Positions 34,429 to 46,475 of a DNA stretch of 64,000 nucleotides are shown here, in pieces. Location: assembly GCF_029931775.1 (NCBI RefSeq), contig NC_079317.1:69347895-69411894 (forward strand). The letters run 5' to 3'. The notes beneath the pieces were generated by a model. That model was not told the DNA's origin. It did no database searches and was given only the letters and a program-made list of their open reading frames with translations. The stretch comes from Euleptes europaea (taxonomy: Eukaryota; Chordata; Lepidosauria; Squamata; Sphaerodactylidae). How positions within the stretch are numbered: the stretch's first letter is position 1; every line of letters begins with the position of its first letter. A program made the translations under genes and the position numbers.

Positions 34429-34643
34429 CGTATTTGCAGAGTCTTCAGAACACGTAGAGATCCCTTCCTTGGTGTGGTAATAGAACCAGATTTAGACCCG
34501 GGTAGGTTCAAGTCAGTCCCCGGTAACACACACAAAAGGAAGGGGGGGAAAAGCTTTATTGAAGAAATTCAAGAAAAGTTCTTAAAAGCAGAGCATACAG
34601 CTGAGTGGAGTTAAATTGCACTTTAAATAACAAAAGGCTAACT

Positions 34644-34827
34644 CGGTTCTTGTAGGCTATCCGGGCTGTGTGACCGTGGTCTTGGTATTTTCTTTCCTGA
34701 CGTTTCGCCAGCAGTTGTGGCAGGCATCTTCAGAGGAGTAACACTGAAGGACAGTGTCTGGTCACACAGCCCGGATAGCCAACAAGAACTGATGAACTCT
34801 GACCGTGAAAGCCTTCAATAATATTTT
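34644..34827. mobile_element. Semi-palindromic element, only in copy B
   Basis: 184 bp flanked by 12-bp duplications AAAAGGCTAACT (34,632 and 34,828); the empty site is near 12,550. The left part reads GGCTATCCGGGCTGTGTGAC and the right part its complement GTCACACAGCCCGGATAGCC. The GACGTTTCGCCAGCAG and GGCATCTTCAGAGGAG motifs are typical of a widespread amniote repeat, possibly Penelope-type. Confidence 0.8.
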
Positions 34828-34990
34828 AAAAGGCTAACTGCCTTTTTCTTCTTATCCAAATGGCAGCAGTGTTGGTTCTTTCAGCTGAAGCATGATGTTC
34901 AAGAGCTTGCAGAGTATCTTCAGGCAACAAGGGTGGTGGGTGGAGGAGAGGGGATAAGAAAAGGAATGTTCTCTCTACCGTAGTCTAAAT

Positions 34991-35541
34991 CAGTGGTTCT
35001 CAACCTGGGGCCATATGACCTCCCGGGAGAGCCCAGGATATTCCAAGGGGGACACAGGTGAAACCTGCGTAAATGGGGGCCCACGGCACGAGACAAGGGG
35101 GCCACAGAGGGAAGTGAAGAAAACAGAGAAGTGACTGAGAAAGAAAACAGAGAAATGAAGAAAATAGAAGACAGAGAAGTAGAGTGAACAGAGAAGTGAC
35201 CGTGCTTCCCAGTGGATAAATCGCCATGCGCACTCTGCAGCAACATCGCTTCCGCTTCCTTCTCCCTCCCACTGCCGCACTCCACCGCTGCGCTTGTATA
35301 TGAACATTTTTGTTTATTAGCGTGTTGTATTCCCTTTTTTGTGGGGTATTTTTTCTAAATTTCAGTTTCCAATAAGAACTACAGGTGTGCATTTTGTGTG
35401 GCTGTTTATGCTTCTTTGTTCCTTGGCTATTTACAAACAAAACATTTAAATAGCTACCTTTCTACCAGTACGACAGGGGGGCCACAGGAAGGAAACATGG
35501 CTGGAAGGGGTCCACGGTCAGAAAAAGGTTAGGAATCATTG
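34991..35541. mobile_element. hAT-type element, copy B of 12,720-13,234
   Basis: Same ends and internal GAAAACAGAGAAG repeats, with internal length differences near 35,030 and 35,480. The flanking 8-mers are GTCTAAAT and GTCAAAAT. Confidence 0.75.
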
Positions 35542-36276
35542 GTCAAAATTATATAGACAACTCTGGCCATAACCTCCTGACCTTTCCAACCAATCACAGG
35601 GCTGACTCCATGGAATTTTATGGGGTAAGAGTGAGCTCCCCCCTCCCGTACCAGATTCATAGCTGGACTGTGAACTAATTATCAGGCTCTCAGGATGATC
35701 TTGAGGAGTAACTGTCAGTCTGAGGGGGAGTTGGCTGACACCTGCCAAGCTGTCAGAGTGCCAGAAGATGAGAGTTTAGCTGGAATTTTTCCTCTAACGG
35801 CTTTTCTCTTGCCAACCTTGTCTCTGTGCGGCCTGGGTTGCTGCTTGTTCATCTGCACAGGGGCCAGTTTGATATAGTCGATGGGGCATAGTGGACAAAA
35901 CTTGATCGTGGAAAAAGAAGGTAAAAGGTGGAAGAACTAGACGTTCTCAGTTTCTCTTTCCCCCAGCAGTTTGGACCCCCCCCCTCCAAACTCGCAAGTA
36001 TGTTTATGGGTGAAAAGCTGAAATTTACAGTATATGAAGTACTTGGCTTGATGCTCAATTCACTGCTTGTGTAGTGTTGTGCAGAAATGCCAGGTAACAA
36101 ATACTCCGATCCTATACAAAGGTAAGCACACCTTAGTCCTTTGATCTCAGAGAGCTTTAATATGCTTAATTCTGGGCTGCATAACTTGGTATGTTTTGCT
36201 TCTGAGTAAACACAATGCTACATGCTTCAGAGCATAAAATTTCTACCAGTGTTTTACCTATGTTCTTGCTTTATAG

Positions 36277-36354
36277 GTTAAGGAAGCATAACAGATAAGA
36301 AGATGAAGTATCTTTTGATCACTGTTGCCTTTGTAGCTTTGTTCTACCCTTCTG
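36277..36354 (+). CDS. CD59-like gene B, exon 2 (signal peptide)
   Basis: Acceptor TTATAG precedes 36,277. ATG at 36,303, donor TCTG|GTAGGT at 36,354/36,355, phase 1. It encodes MKYLLITVAFVALFYPS, differing from copy A only by Val for Ile at residue 8. Near-identity of the signal exon contrasts with the diverged mature-domain exons. Confidence 0.87.
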
Positions 36355-36877
36355 GTAGGTATGCTGGTGTTTCAATAAAATAAATAATATCTTGCAAAAC
36401 TACATCAGGATACTGAGAAGAGGCATGGTAGAGTTGTTCCAGACCTGTTCTGGAGTATGTGAGTGCTTGGATAGCAATTGACGCTATCCGGATGTCTTGA
36501 TTCCAATTCAAGAATGAAAGATCTGTAAATGGTCATTCAGCTGCAGAGGGAAGGGCGTTTTCTCTTGCTTTGGATCTCTTGCATTGGATCCATTGGATCT
36601 TTGTTCTATGGCAAATACTTAGAGGAGGTTCCAGTGTCATTTTTCTCCCCTATCTAGATCAAGTGATATGATATCAGGAGCTCTGTGATATCAGTAGCTC
36701 TGCCTCTTCAGTGTAACAAATCACACTTGGAGGCAGTGCTGTAGAGCAAGTATTACTCCTAGGATCAGGATTCTTTACTTCAGCCCTGCCAGGATGCCTG
36801 TTGAAAGCAGTTTGACAGTTATTTTATTTCAGGAATGCAGTAGCCTACATTTCACTATCCTCTTTTCTCTTATTTAG

Positions 36878-36979
36878 CAAGTGCCATAACATGTTATGAC
36901 TGTAGTCGTACTTCCAGTCCATGCACAACTCAGAAGACTTGTTCAGCAGAGTTTGATTCTTGCGTCTTTGTCAGAACGG
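36878..36979 (+). CDS. CD59-like gene B, exon 3 (first half of three-finger domain)
   Basis: Acceptor TTATTTAG, donor ACGG|GTATGA, both phase 1; 102 bases as in copy A. Residues 18-51 carry Cys23, 26, 33, 39 and 46 with CD59 spacing. Replacements against A include Arg28 for His, Thr34-Thr35-Gln36-Lys37 for Lys-Ile-Ala-Glu, Phe48 for Trp and Arg50-Thr51 for Lys-Ser. They cluster in the finger-1 loop and next to the fifth cysteine, while the cysteines and the CSAEFDSC core are untouched. Confidence 0.9.
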
Positions 36980-39016
36980 GTATGACCACTTCTTTGCATT
37001 ACACATGGTTATTTTTTGATATGTGCAAGTAAAATACTTACATGATTGTCTTGTAATTTATATGTTGGCTTCATGCACCTGTGTTCTTGTCATGTATGTT
37101 GCTTAGTATTGCCACTGAAGTGAGATTATTCTCTGTGTAGCAGGGTGGATTTGATTTAAATCACTAGTCATTCAATAAGACTTGATTTAAATCATGTTTT
37201 TTTACAGAAAGACTCATTCTTACTGGTATAATCTTAATATTTTAAACCAGATGAAGATTTCATTTTTGGAATAATAAATTTCAGAGTAGTTTCTACAGTT
37301 ATATCAAAAATTTCTGATCAGGTTATACTACTAGAAATTATGAGGAATTTCCTTGAAATATTCCCAAACTGGATCTCTTTTATGGCCTGCTGCCATTATA
37401 GTTTTTTTCCTTCGGGGAGACAATATTGTGATAAACCTCAGGCTATACACACAAATATAATGGAATTTCAAAGGGGCTATATCTCCCAGCAGCCTTGGCT
37501 CTGGAGAGGCTGGCCTTCCTTTTTCCAGAGGGGAGGAAGGAGGAGGAGAGATACAGTTTGTGGGCCTAGGCTGGAGCAGGCTGGCTGGAAGAAAAGGCTG
37601 AGGAGGAAAAACAGGCTGGTGGAAAGCTGGAAAAGAGGACCCAAGGTCTGGAGTAGTGAACTTCAGGGATTCCTGCTGCAGGACTGAAGTTCTAGGTAGA
37701 GACTTTATCTCTCTCCTACAGTGCCCCTCCCCTTTATGGGAATCCTCATGGTGGGATGCTGGGGGACATTGTATAGTCAACACTTACCCATCCCTTGTAG
37801 GGAAGTGTGTTGTAGCTGTGCTTGCACTGTCTGCTGAGACCGCTTCATTGGCATCTTGTCCCGCAAGGCACAACTAGTAGCGTAACTGTTTGGTCAGCCA
37901 TAACAATGGTTGGGTGCTGGCCGACTCAAAAATGTGACTTTGCTCCTGTTTATGGGGGTTACAGTGGCTTAACACTGTGCGTATTTCCAAATGTCATCCT
38001 TCTCCCTGTCTGTGCTGTGTCTTGTGTACGGGAAATATTGCTAAGAACAGCAGAGGGAAGAGGAAGAATTGTTGAGCCCAGTACACATGTGGAAAGTGTG
38101 GACGTTTGTATTAGTTCATACTTGAGGCAGGAAATTCCCCACACTTGTTTGCCAGTATGGGCAGCATTGATCCCCATTTGGAGCGTAGCGTCCAGTTCAT
38201 TGTTTGTGACAAGAGGTGGAATATGTATACGGGTTCTGAGAAGAGTAGTGATAGCAGTGTGGTGCAACCCTATTTGTACTTTTTGTTTATATATTTATGC
38301 ACAGTGCTTCCTTTTTGTGTAAACACTCATTTTTTTCTAAAGTTCTCATCACCAAAGTATCACCACCACCCCCTCCCCAGTGTGCCCCATCATCTGAGAT
38401 ATGGGTGTCCTGATTAGGATTTATGTAGTACTTAGGAGAGTTGAAACTAGTCTCCTAAACTGTGCCGTGACATTAAAATAGATGTACGGAGACAATTGTT
38501 AATTCAGTCCCAGTGAGGTCAGTAGGAGCCTTTAGACTCATCCTAGGGTTTTCACCATGTAAGCTGGCAGGATGTGCAAAGGCTGTGAAGGGGTTTAGAA
38601 TGCTGACAGTGCCCTGTACATACCTCAGCCTGCCCTGGGTGCTGCGATATCTCTCCTCTATACCAGCATCTGGTGCCACTTGACATTGGTGTGGTGCCAA
38701 TATACCTCCATGTATAACCAGCATAAGGCTTAGTTTGTATCCCAAACACTGCATTTTGAATAATGCTTAAAACAAACCCATTTTGATTAGAGAAAAAGAG
38801 GACTCCAGTTGTCCTGTATTCTGCAGTCAGGGCAGTTTGGTCTCCTCAAGTGGTACTAGACCTTTAGTTCTGGTGTTGGCCAGGCTTGTGGGGGTGGGGC
38901 TGGAACTAGAAGCACTAGGCTTCTGCCTTGTGGATTGGTTGATCCAGCAAACCTCCCCTCTCAGCCCAGTAGGCTGAGAGGGAAGCGGCTACTCCCTGCG
39001 CGGCTACTCCCTGCGC

Positions 39017-39318
39017 CATGTGGTGATGGCTGCCAACTTGGAAGGCTTTAAGAGGGGAGTGGACATGTTCATGGAAGAAAGGGGTATTCATGGCTATTAG
39101 TTAAAATGGATACTAGTCATGATGCACACCTATTATCTCCAGGATCAGAGGAGCATGTCTAGTATCTTAGGTGCTGTGGAACACAGGCATGATGGTGCTG
39201 CAGTTGTCTTGTTTGGGGGCTTGGTAAAGGCACCTGGTTGGCCACTGTGTGAACAGACTGCTAGACTTGATGGGCCTTGGTCTGATCCAGCAGGGCTTTT
39301 CTTATGTTCTTATGTTCA
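39017..39318 (+). mobile_element. CR1 LINE 3' end, copy B of 16,728-17,031
   Basis: Same fragment, again ending in TTCTTATG units. A 15-base tandem duplication (CGGCTACTCCCTGCG) just before it at 38,984-39,014 is private to this copy. Confidence 0.75.
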
Positions 39319-40085
39319 GCTCCACCTGCTCTGGAAGCAGCACCTGGGACTCATTTTGTCCTGGTGGAATGCTCTCCCAAATAACATCAGGGCCCTGTCG
39401 GACCTCAAAGATTTCTGCGTGGCCCGAAAGACAGAGCTATTCCACCAGGCCTATGGGTGAGGGCGACCACCGTTGTCATCTTTTGCTGGCCTCCCTACCG
39501 CCCCGCCCCCGTTTTATTATTCAGAACTGATCTGAATTTTTTCAACAACAGGTTTACTGATGTTATGCCATTGATATGCAAAATTCATTGTAAATAAATA
39601 CATATTTTATTTGTAGATAGCCAACGGCATTTACAAGGTATATTCGACTATAAAACAAGAAGATTATACAATAAAGATAAAAGATAAAATGCAAAATGCC
39701 ATATAAATTATGATACAATACAATATAATTAAAATATATCCTAGCTGGCCATCAGTTCTGGCTAGTTACATTCTTTGGCACCAGTTTGGCTCTTAACTTT
39801 CTAGCTGCTAGAGCGAGAAGTGACAGCCTTTAAGTAATAAATGAGTTGGTATCTGACAATAAAAATACTAATCTATTGGACTCAGGAAATGAGTTTAACC
39901 CAGTTAAACCCAGTACGAAGGAATTTCCCCCCATAAAATTTATTGTTGTTATTTTAATGTTTTCATTATGAGATTGACTGTTTTTATATTTTATGGTAAT
40001 GTACTTGTTATAACCCGCCCTCAGCCCGGCCTTAGTTGGCAATTGAGGGCGGGCTAAAAATCTGAAAAAATAAATAAATAAATCC
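39319..40085 (+). mobile_element. L2-type LINE remnant with A+T-rich insertion, copy B
   Basis: ORF2 C-terminus at 39,319-39,580 (WWNALPNNIRALSDLKDF), an A+T-rich insertion, then the 3' terminus at 39,930-40,085 with a longer AATAAATAAATAAAT end than copy A. Confidence 0.65.
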
Positions 40086-40547
40086 TGCAAAGGATTGTGT
40101 CCACAGGGAGCCTCCTCTGACCAAGGAGGTGGAATACCGGCAGCAAGCATGGCGCTGTGTCTCTGCTGGGTTATCTAGCCACAAGCCTGCTGCCTGTGCG
40201 GTTCCTGCTGGGTGGATCCAGATCCAGATGGGCTTGAGGGCAGGACCTGGGGGGATAGAGGGAAATTCTGGTTGCGGAGCTCCCACCGCAGGCTCCTCAG
40301 GTGCAAGTTCCAGAACAGTTGGGCCAGGGTATCAACCCTGCAGGGGCCTCCCAGAGTTCTCTGCTCTCCCCCAGGCCATGTTTCTGGCTCCCCAGGGTCC
40401 TCCTCTGAGGCTTCTGAGTGAGAGTTCAAAGCCAGCTCAGTGGGGGTCACGACACCCTAGTTGATCAGCTCTCTTTTTAACTAAGTAAAAACTGCCATGC
40501 TTTTGCCTAATATTTTTTGTTTCTTGTTCTCTCTCTCTCTCTCTAAG

Positions 40548-40744
40548 ATGAACATGCAAATTCCCATAGCTGCTGGAAATCTTCACAATGTGAATTCGTA
40601 AATATCGAGACGCACTTTAAGACTGGTTCCTTTAAGTATAGGTGCTGTAGTGCATACTTGTGTAATAGCAGTCCATTAACAATAGCCGGGAGTATGATCA
40701 TCCTCAGCATAGCATCTTTTCTGACCACATTGTTTATAATCTGA
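40548..40744 (+). CDS. CD59-like gene B, exon 4 with GPI-anchor signal
   Basis: A (CT)n tract and CTCTAAG acceptor precede 40,548; TGA at 40,742-40,744 ends a 116-aa precursor (human CD59 is 128). Cys60, 66, 84, 85 and 90 complete the ten-cysteine framework; CWKSSQC holds Trp61, equivalent to human Trp40. After CNSSP the chain runs AGSMIILSIASFLTTLFII to the end. This is a small-residue region and a hydrophobic terminus with no charged tail, the layout of a GPI transfer signal. The predicted product is a GPI-anchored cell-surface three-finger protein that would bind C8/C9 and limit membrane-attack pores if it acts like CD59; the function is inferred from family. Tyr88 replaces the Asp of the usual DLCN motif. 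Confidence 0.9.
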
Positions 40745-40945
40745 ACAGAAAAAGTGACAGTTGTCTTGCTAATATAGAAAACAGCTTGAAACAATCTGAA
40801 TTTGAGAGAGTGGTGGAAGAAAATTAGAGTGCTAAAATTGATGTGTTTGTTTTCCTTGCCATTATGTATTCAAATTTGCAAAGCCATTAGTTGCAAGACT
40901 TCGTAAACAGATGTGATAATAATAAAAAACATAACCTGCTTATTT
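40745..40945 (+). other. 3' untranslated region and poly(A) signal of CD59-like gene B
   Basis: Closely matches the copy-A 3' region. AATAAA at 40,921-40,926; cleavage expected shortly after. Only one or two substitutions are visible over the first 150 bases, far fewer than in the adjacent coding exon. Confidence 0.55.
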
Positions 40946-41516
40946 GGACAGCTCCTGAATTTGTAGGATTCTCAATTTCAGTCTCAAGCTTACCTATTTA
41001 AAATAGTTCATTACCATCAAATGGCTGCTGTACAGTGCCCTCCCACATCCTGATTGGCAGCTACTGCCCTGGTGGAAAACCTTTCCTGATGCCTTGGGTT
41101 GAAAATGCTTGCTTCTCCACCTTGCAATGCTACCAAGAAGCCTTGTCTTGTTCTGGTAAGAGGTCTGAAGGGGGCTCCTTGGGCAGTTTTCCTAATCTCT
41201 GCTAAACCAGAAAAGGTATCCTGTGATTCACTGGACGACAAAGAGAGTTACACCAGTCCCATTGATAGTTATTTTTGTGTGTGATGTCTCCATATCTTAT
41301 TGGGACACACTGGTGGTTTCCATACAGCTACAGGCTGGTGTGGTTTCCCCACTGCTGCTGTGGCTGCTGATACAGAATGTCAGCAGCGGGGCTTCCTTAC
41401 AGCTGGTTTCCCTGTCCTAGTCCTCCACCAGTGGCCATTGCCCAATCCCCAGGGCCACCAGGGCTCTTTCATTACAAAAAAATACTGGCAAATAAATATC
41501 ATTATATTAATGTAAC

Positions 41517-41675
41517 ATTTTCCCACTGCTGTTGTTGCTGCTGATACAGAATGTATCAGAATGTATACAGAATCCTTACAGCTGGTTTCCCTGTCCTAGT
41601 CCTCCGCCAGTGGCCATTCCCCAATCCCCTGGGCCACCAGGGCTCTTTCATGTAATGTAATGTAACATTATAAGA
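41517..41675. repeat. Local tandem duplication private to copy B
   Basis: About 150 bp repeat the preceding stretch 41,346-41,515: CTGCTGATACAGAATGT, then CAGCTGGTTTCCCTGTCC, CCAGTGGCCATT and CACCAGGGCTCTTTCAT. Duplicon A has a single copy at 19,030-19,205. Confidence 0.75.
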
Positions 41676-42166
41676 ATATATGTAACAGGTTCACTGAGTT
41701 TTCTTTTTTAAGAAACAGTAAGTCTCCAGCCCCTCTCATTGTGGAGTTATGCTTTCTCCCTTATATACTTCAAAAAATGAAAGCTGGGAATTCAGAGAGT
41801 GTTACACGTAGTGTTATAATGTTATATCATTATAACAATATGCAATTGTTGATTTTTTTAAAAAAGACAAAAAGCCTTCCAGTAGTGGGGAGAGGTAATG
41901 TCTGCTACACGAACTGAGGCAGGGCAAACAGCAGCTAGGTGGGCAGGAAAATTCAAGGAAAATCCACACACACAGCAGCCACCCATGCTTTACTGCAGTC
42001 TTTCCCAAAACTTTGCAGCAAAGCAAATTTGAGAAGGATTGAAAAAAAGCTGGGGAAAACCTGGGAGGTGCACAAATGCACCACAGTACTGTGGGGAAGC
42101 AGGAAAAAACCTTCACTTCTCAATGGTATTGAACCCAAGTGTTAGCCAAAATGCCCTGTTATGAAT

Positions 42167-43248
42167 TGTTATATGGAGGAATTAGCGAATCAAAAACCGG
42201 CAATGGGCATAATTTAAGCAGGGATGCAACCTTTGTATACCGGAGTACATACCATAACCAGTAAATGAGGCAAAAGCAATGGAATTAGGTTTAAAGGGAT
42301 TTTACTCAGATTATATGTTGTTACACACATACAAAACTACACATATGCATCACACAACATACAGAGTCTACGAATCAAAGAGAGGAATATACAGACATTT
42401 GCCCCATGTGGCATGACGGGGAAATACTGCACCCATGACGTGGAAATACTGCACCTGTACTAAAGCTGTGTTGTCCTGGGTTCCGTGGGGTATGGATTCC
42501 CGTGGCTTAACCAGCGGGGCTGGGAAGCTGGGTGGTGTGGCATTGCTGCCAAGACCAACAGAGTGACAGCAAGTAAGGAGGGGGAAGACCTGAAGGTGGC
42601 CCCCCAGATATACTGTTTCTGGAAGGTGGGCCCCCCAGATATACTGTTTCTGGGAGGGGGGTGATTGGATTACCCCGTGGTTCCTGGACTAAAACAAAAG
42701 GTGACAAAAGGATTAATGACTGGCTACTGGGGTTGGGAAAGGGGTCAATTTGGCAAACTATGCTATTTGCATTGAATTGCACAATTCCGGGAGAAGGCAG
42801 GAGTCTTTTTTAGATGGGATTACTGCTCATACACAAAGAGGCACATCGCGATGTCCGGAGGCACGTTGCATCACAAAGCTGGAGGAACGTTGTTTCGTTG
42901 TTGTCTTAATGTCTTTCGATGGATCATTAACCATTCTGATGAGTCAAGAGAAGGGGGGGTTGTTGATGGTGTGTGAGTGCTGACAGCTCCCTGCGAGATG
43001 GCTTCCACTGGAATGGGGATGCACAGGCAAATGGAGTCCCTCTGGTTCGCTGGAAGGATTGACCTGGCCTCGGTTCCTTGGCTGCTGGCTTCGTGGGATG
43101 AAAGGAGCCTTCGTGTCAGTTTCACTTGCAGGTGCAAGAGCCTTCCCTGTAGCGTTTGGGACTCGGTGCGCGTCTGGAGCAGTGAAGGCAAGTGTCTGTT
43201 TGGGATTGCCATGACCAGTCCGGGAGATGGGCAATCCATTTCGTAACA
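42167..43248 (-). mobile_element. Endogenous retrovirus LTR (fossil), copy B
   Basis: Partner of 19,712-20,782: TGTTATATGG start, TTTCGTAACA end, about 1.08 kb, with a polypurine-type tract beyond the right end. It includes a private 50-bp tandem duplication near 42,595-42,650. Fossil, non-coding. Confidence 0.5.
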
Positions 43249-44318
43249 ATCTCCCCCTTGTTGGCTTCAAGACATCAGTCAAGATGCCAACACCACGTTG
43301 CTTGCTTCTGTGGAACTTGCTTGAAATCACAGGACCCAGTTTTGTGCAACTCAAGGCAGTTGGGAACCACATTACTACGCTAAAAAAAACCATGCCAGAT
43401 TAAAAAGGGACAGCCCATTGAACTCAGTACGTCCTAAAGGGGTAGATGTACTCTTAAATTTGCAAGCAGATTTCAAGACAGCTACATTGAATGGCTCAGT
43501 GCAGCAGGCGCAATTCTACAAATAAGCATCAAATAAAACAAAATGTCAAATGCTAAACTTGATTTACATTTCTAAACTATGAGACTAAAATCAGTTATAT
43601 ACACACACACACACACACAGACAATGATCAAATATGTGAGGCATAAATAGTGCACAAAGAAGAAAACCTTGGGCAAGATTGCCTGTTGGAGAAAAAAATA
43701 CTTTGTACACCTTAAAAGTTGAAGCAGTGGAAAAAAAACTAGACAACCCGCTGGTATTCCGCTAAGATGCCTTAAGAAAAGGAAAACCATCTCCCCCCCC
43801 CCCCGAGTCCATGGCTGTTAAAAGGCTCAGTGTAAGGGCAAAGTTACAAAAAGCTTTGTGGTTCTTCGACTGGAGTTGGTTCCTTCCATCTCGAGCGAGG
43901 TTGCTTGGGCTGTGCCTTTCGCACTTTCACTTTTGGCTCTTCCTGCTTCCCTTGCCTCCATCAGAGTTTGATATGGGAAAGTCAATCCTAGGGGGTGGGA
44001 GCTTATTTTACATATGTTGGCAAAGCATGATGGTTATAATACAATGGCGCAGAGGAATAAAATTCCTTTGGTTAAAACCTTTTTCTTTTCTGTAGCTTAT
44101 ACGGCCAATCTTCTTTTGATTATAAAACACACACAATTAAAAAAATTGGAGGAAAATGTTTGCAGTTTGCTTTGTGTTAATAAATAAACCTTAAAGAACA
44201 CCTAAATAGTGCGTGGCTCTAGTTACTTAAAACTAGGGTCATATGCTTGATTGGTTACTTCCTCCAGTGGTTTTAAACTCGGACGTGATTAAATCTCAAT
44301 GGTTGTGACACAATAATG

Positions 44319-44422
<104 letters not shown>

Positions 44423-44973
44423 CACTAAGATGAACATGGATTCTAGGTATAAACGATACACAGTGACTCAAGGGGCAGTCCCTTGCAATCTTTATTACAT
44501 CGGGAAAACATATGGGGGATCACCCCCCCTCCTCAGCGGGAGTGACTGAGGCGGCAGCAGTTGGATCAGTTGTCAGATATCTTGTTTGGGCATCCAGGTT
44601 TGACTGGAGAGGTTGGCAAAAGGGGAGCCCTGGATATAAATGTCAGCGCAGAGTCCCACTCTGCCTTCCGTGATTGATTGGCATGGAATGGGAAGGGAGC
44701 CTGTGTGCATATATTGAATTAATAGAAGCAAGCACTGGCAGTGACTGTGCAGTGCATGCTGGGTGGCTTTATTCATAAACATACAATAACCAGTATCATA
44801 AACCTTTAGACAGTGAAAGGGATGAGGTGACAAGCTTTGTAAAGAACGAAAACACAAGACCAAAACATGCAAGATCAACAGTAAAACACAAAATAGTCAA
44901 GCACTCGAGCAAAGGGAAATAAACTAAACCCATGAGATTCGGTTTTGTGAGGGTTGCTTCTTTCCTGGTTCTC

Positions 44974-45291
44974 CTGGAACACATCTTAGCAATTGTAGGG
45001 CATCTGTAAGGAACTTGGATTGCACACGCTCAATGGGCGTAAAAGAAGAGGGTGAAGAATCGAGTTGTGTTCCATATAGTATTTGTGTTACGGTTTTCGC
45101 CTGATAAAGTTTAAGTGCTGCTGGAATGTAATGTGCCCCTTTGGTCCGGAGGAAATTGATTATTAATCAAGCTGATCTTTCCCCCAAATTGGCTACATGG
45201 GTATTATGGGCCAACTTGGAGCCAGATGCCTGGATTGACGTTCCGAGATATTTATATTGGGTTACCTGTTCCAGCCTGCGGCCATTAATGG
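44974..45291 (-). mobile_element. LINE fragment at the right edge of duplicon B
   Basis: Same LINE as the array, from GGAACACATCTTAGCAATTG through GGAGCCAGATGCCTGG to GGCCATTAATG. Its left edge falls directly after TTTCCTGGTTCTCC, the same duplicon sequence that abuts the array at 23,040. The right edge is fused to CR1 sequence. Confidence 0.85.
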
Positions 45292-45560
45292 GTGGAAGGA
45301 GGGCCTTATAACCAAAGAGGAATATAAACAAATAACTAGTGCTTGTAGGGAGAGTGTTAGGAAAGCTAAAGCTCAGTATGAACTTAGGCTAGCAAGAGAT
45401 GCTAAACGCAACAAAAAAGGGTTCTTTTCCTATGTACAGAGTAAGAGTAAGAACATGGACAAGATAAGCCCATTGTGTGGACCGGAAAGTGAAATTGTAA
45501 CAGGAGATGAAGAGAGGGCAGAACTCCTCAATTCCTACTTTTTCTCAGGGGGAATTTTCA
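45292..45560 (+). mobile_element. CR1 LINE ORF2 fragment, + strand
   Basis: Encodes a typical CR1 ORF2 segment between endonuclease and RT: ITKEEYKQITSACRESVRKA, then NKKGFFSYVQSK and GDEERAELLNSYF. It is truncated at both ends and stops being CR1-like after the LNSYF motif. Confidence 0.9.
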
Positions 45561-46135
45561 CGGAGCTTTGCAGCGGTTTAGCATCTGGTTTGTGTCGGTG
45601 CAAAATTTTAATTATTCATGACTGATCCGATTTGAACAACAAAAGCCGCTTTATCACCACGTCAAGCCAAACCCATTTTGCGCCATACTTTCCTGTTGCA
45701 GCACTGTTTTTGGCTCCAAGCTCCATGAAGAATTATTTGCTTCGGTTCGCTTACCCCTGCCCGTGACGGCTACTTTCTCCTCCCCCAAGAATGGCGATTG
45801 GCTGGGGGAGTTTTGTGCTTGGTTGAAAACACCGCCCCTTTTGCAGCAATTTGTGTGGCGGCCAGCAGGTGTCGCTTCCTTACTCAGTCTTCTGACTGCG
45901 TTCCACAGCATCGGGATTGCTCACCGTCGGGTGATTATTGTAATTTATTTCCTTTGTTTCAAAAGTCCCGCTTGATTGCTGGCGGATACCAGCCAATCGC
46001 TTCAAGCGGCCAGGTCACATGTCCCCAGTTGGCCAATTGCGGAGGGGATTTGCGGCTCGCAGCCATGAATGTGGCTTGTGTTGGAAGAGGCTGACCCATT
46101 CATTTTATTACCTTGTAGGCCAGAGGGCTCTGCTT
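45561..46135. other. Probable non-coding flank of a DNA-transposon relic
   Basis: Mixed-composition sequence between the CR1 piece and the Myb/SANT-like frame. It has CpG-containing stretches but no recognised ends. It may be the 5' part of the element that carries the next feature. Confidence 0.3.
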
Positions 46136-46162
46136 TCCTAAATAAGCTGTGTTTTGTAGCGA

Positions 46163-46475
46163 TGGCTGGGAGCCAAAAATCGACGGGTGTCCGTGGTGTG
46201 TCATGGAGGGAGCGAGAAATGCTCGATTTACTCTCAATATGGGGCGAGCATAGAATGCAGCGGGCTCTGCACACTTCGCATTGGAACATCGAAGTGTTTG
46301 AGAGGATAGCAGTAGAGATGGCGTGGAGGGGCCATCATGCTCTGCCCTTGTGTGCCGTACGAAATCCAAAGCTCTGCGGCAAGATTACAAGAGAAGTGTG
46401 GCGCATAATAACATCTCGGGCAATAGCCTAAAAAAATGCCTCTACCACGACCAACTGCACCAGGTAGTCTCTCAG
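46163..46475 (+). pseudogene. Broken Myb/SANT-like DNA-binding domain
   Basis: From ATG 46,163 the frame reads MAGSQKSTGVRG, then VSWREREMLDLLSIWGEHRM and NIEVFERIAVEMAWRGHHA. This fits the W..E....LL.IWGE....L...H.N..VFE.IA..M...GH pattern of Myb/SANT-like domains found in PIF/Harbinger accessory proteins and related reptile genes. Matching residues (CRTKSKALRQDYKR) continue in another frame after about 46,340, so it is frameshifted and not an intact gene. No transposase is seen beside it. A domesticated-gene relic is the alternative. Confidence 0.55.
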
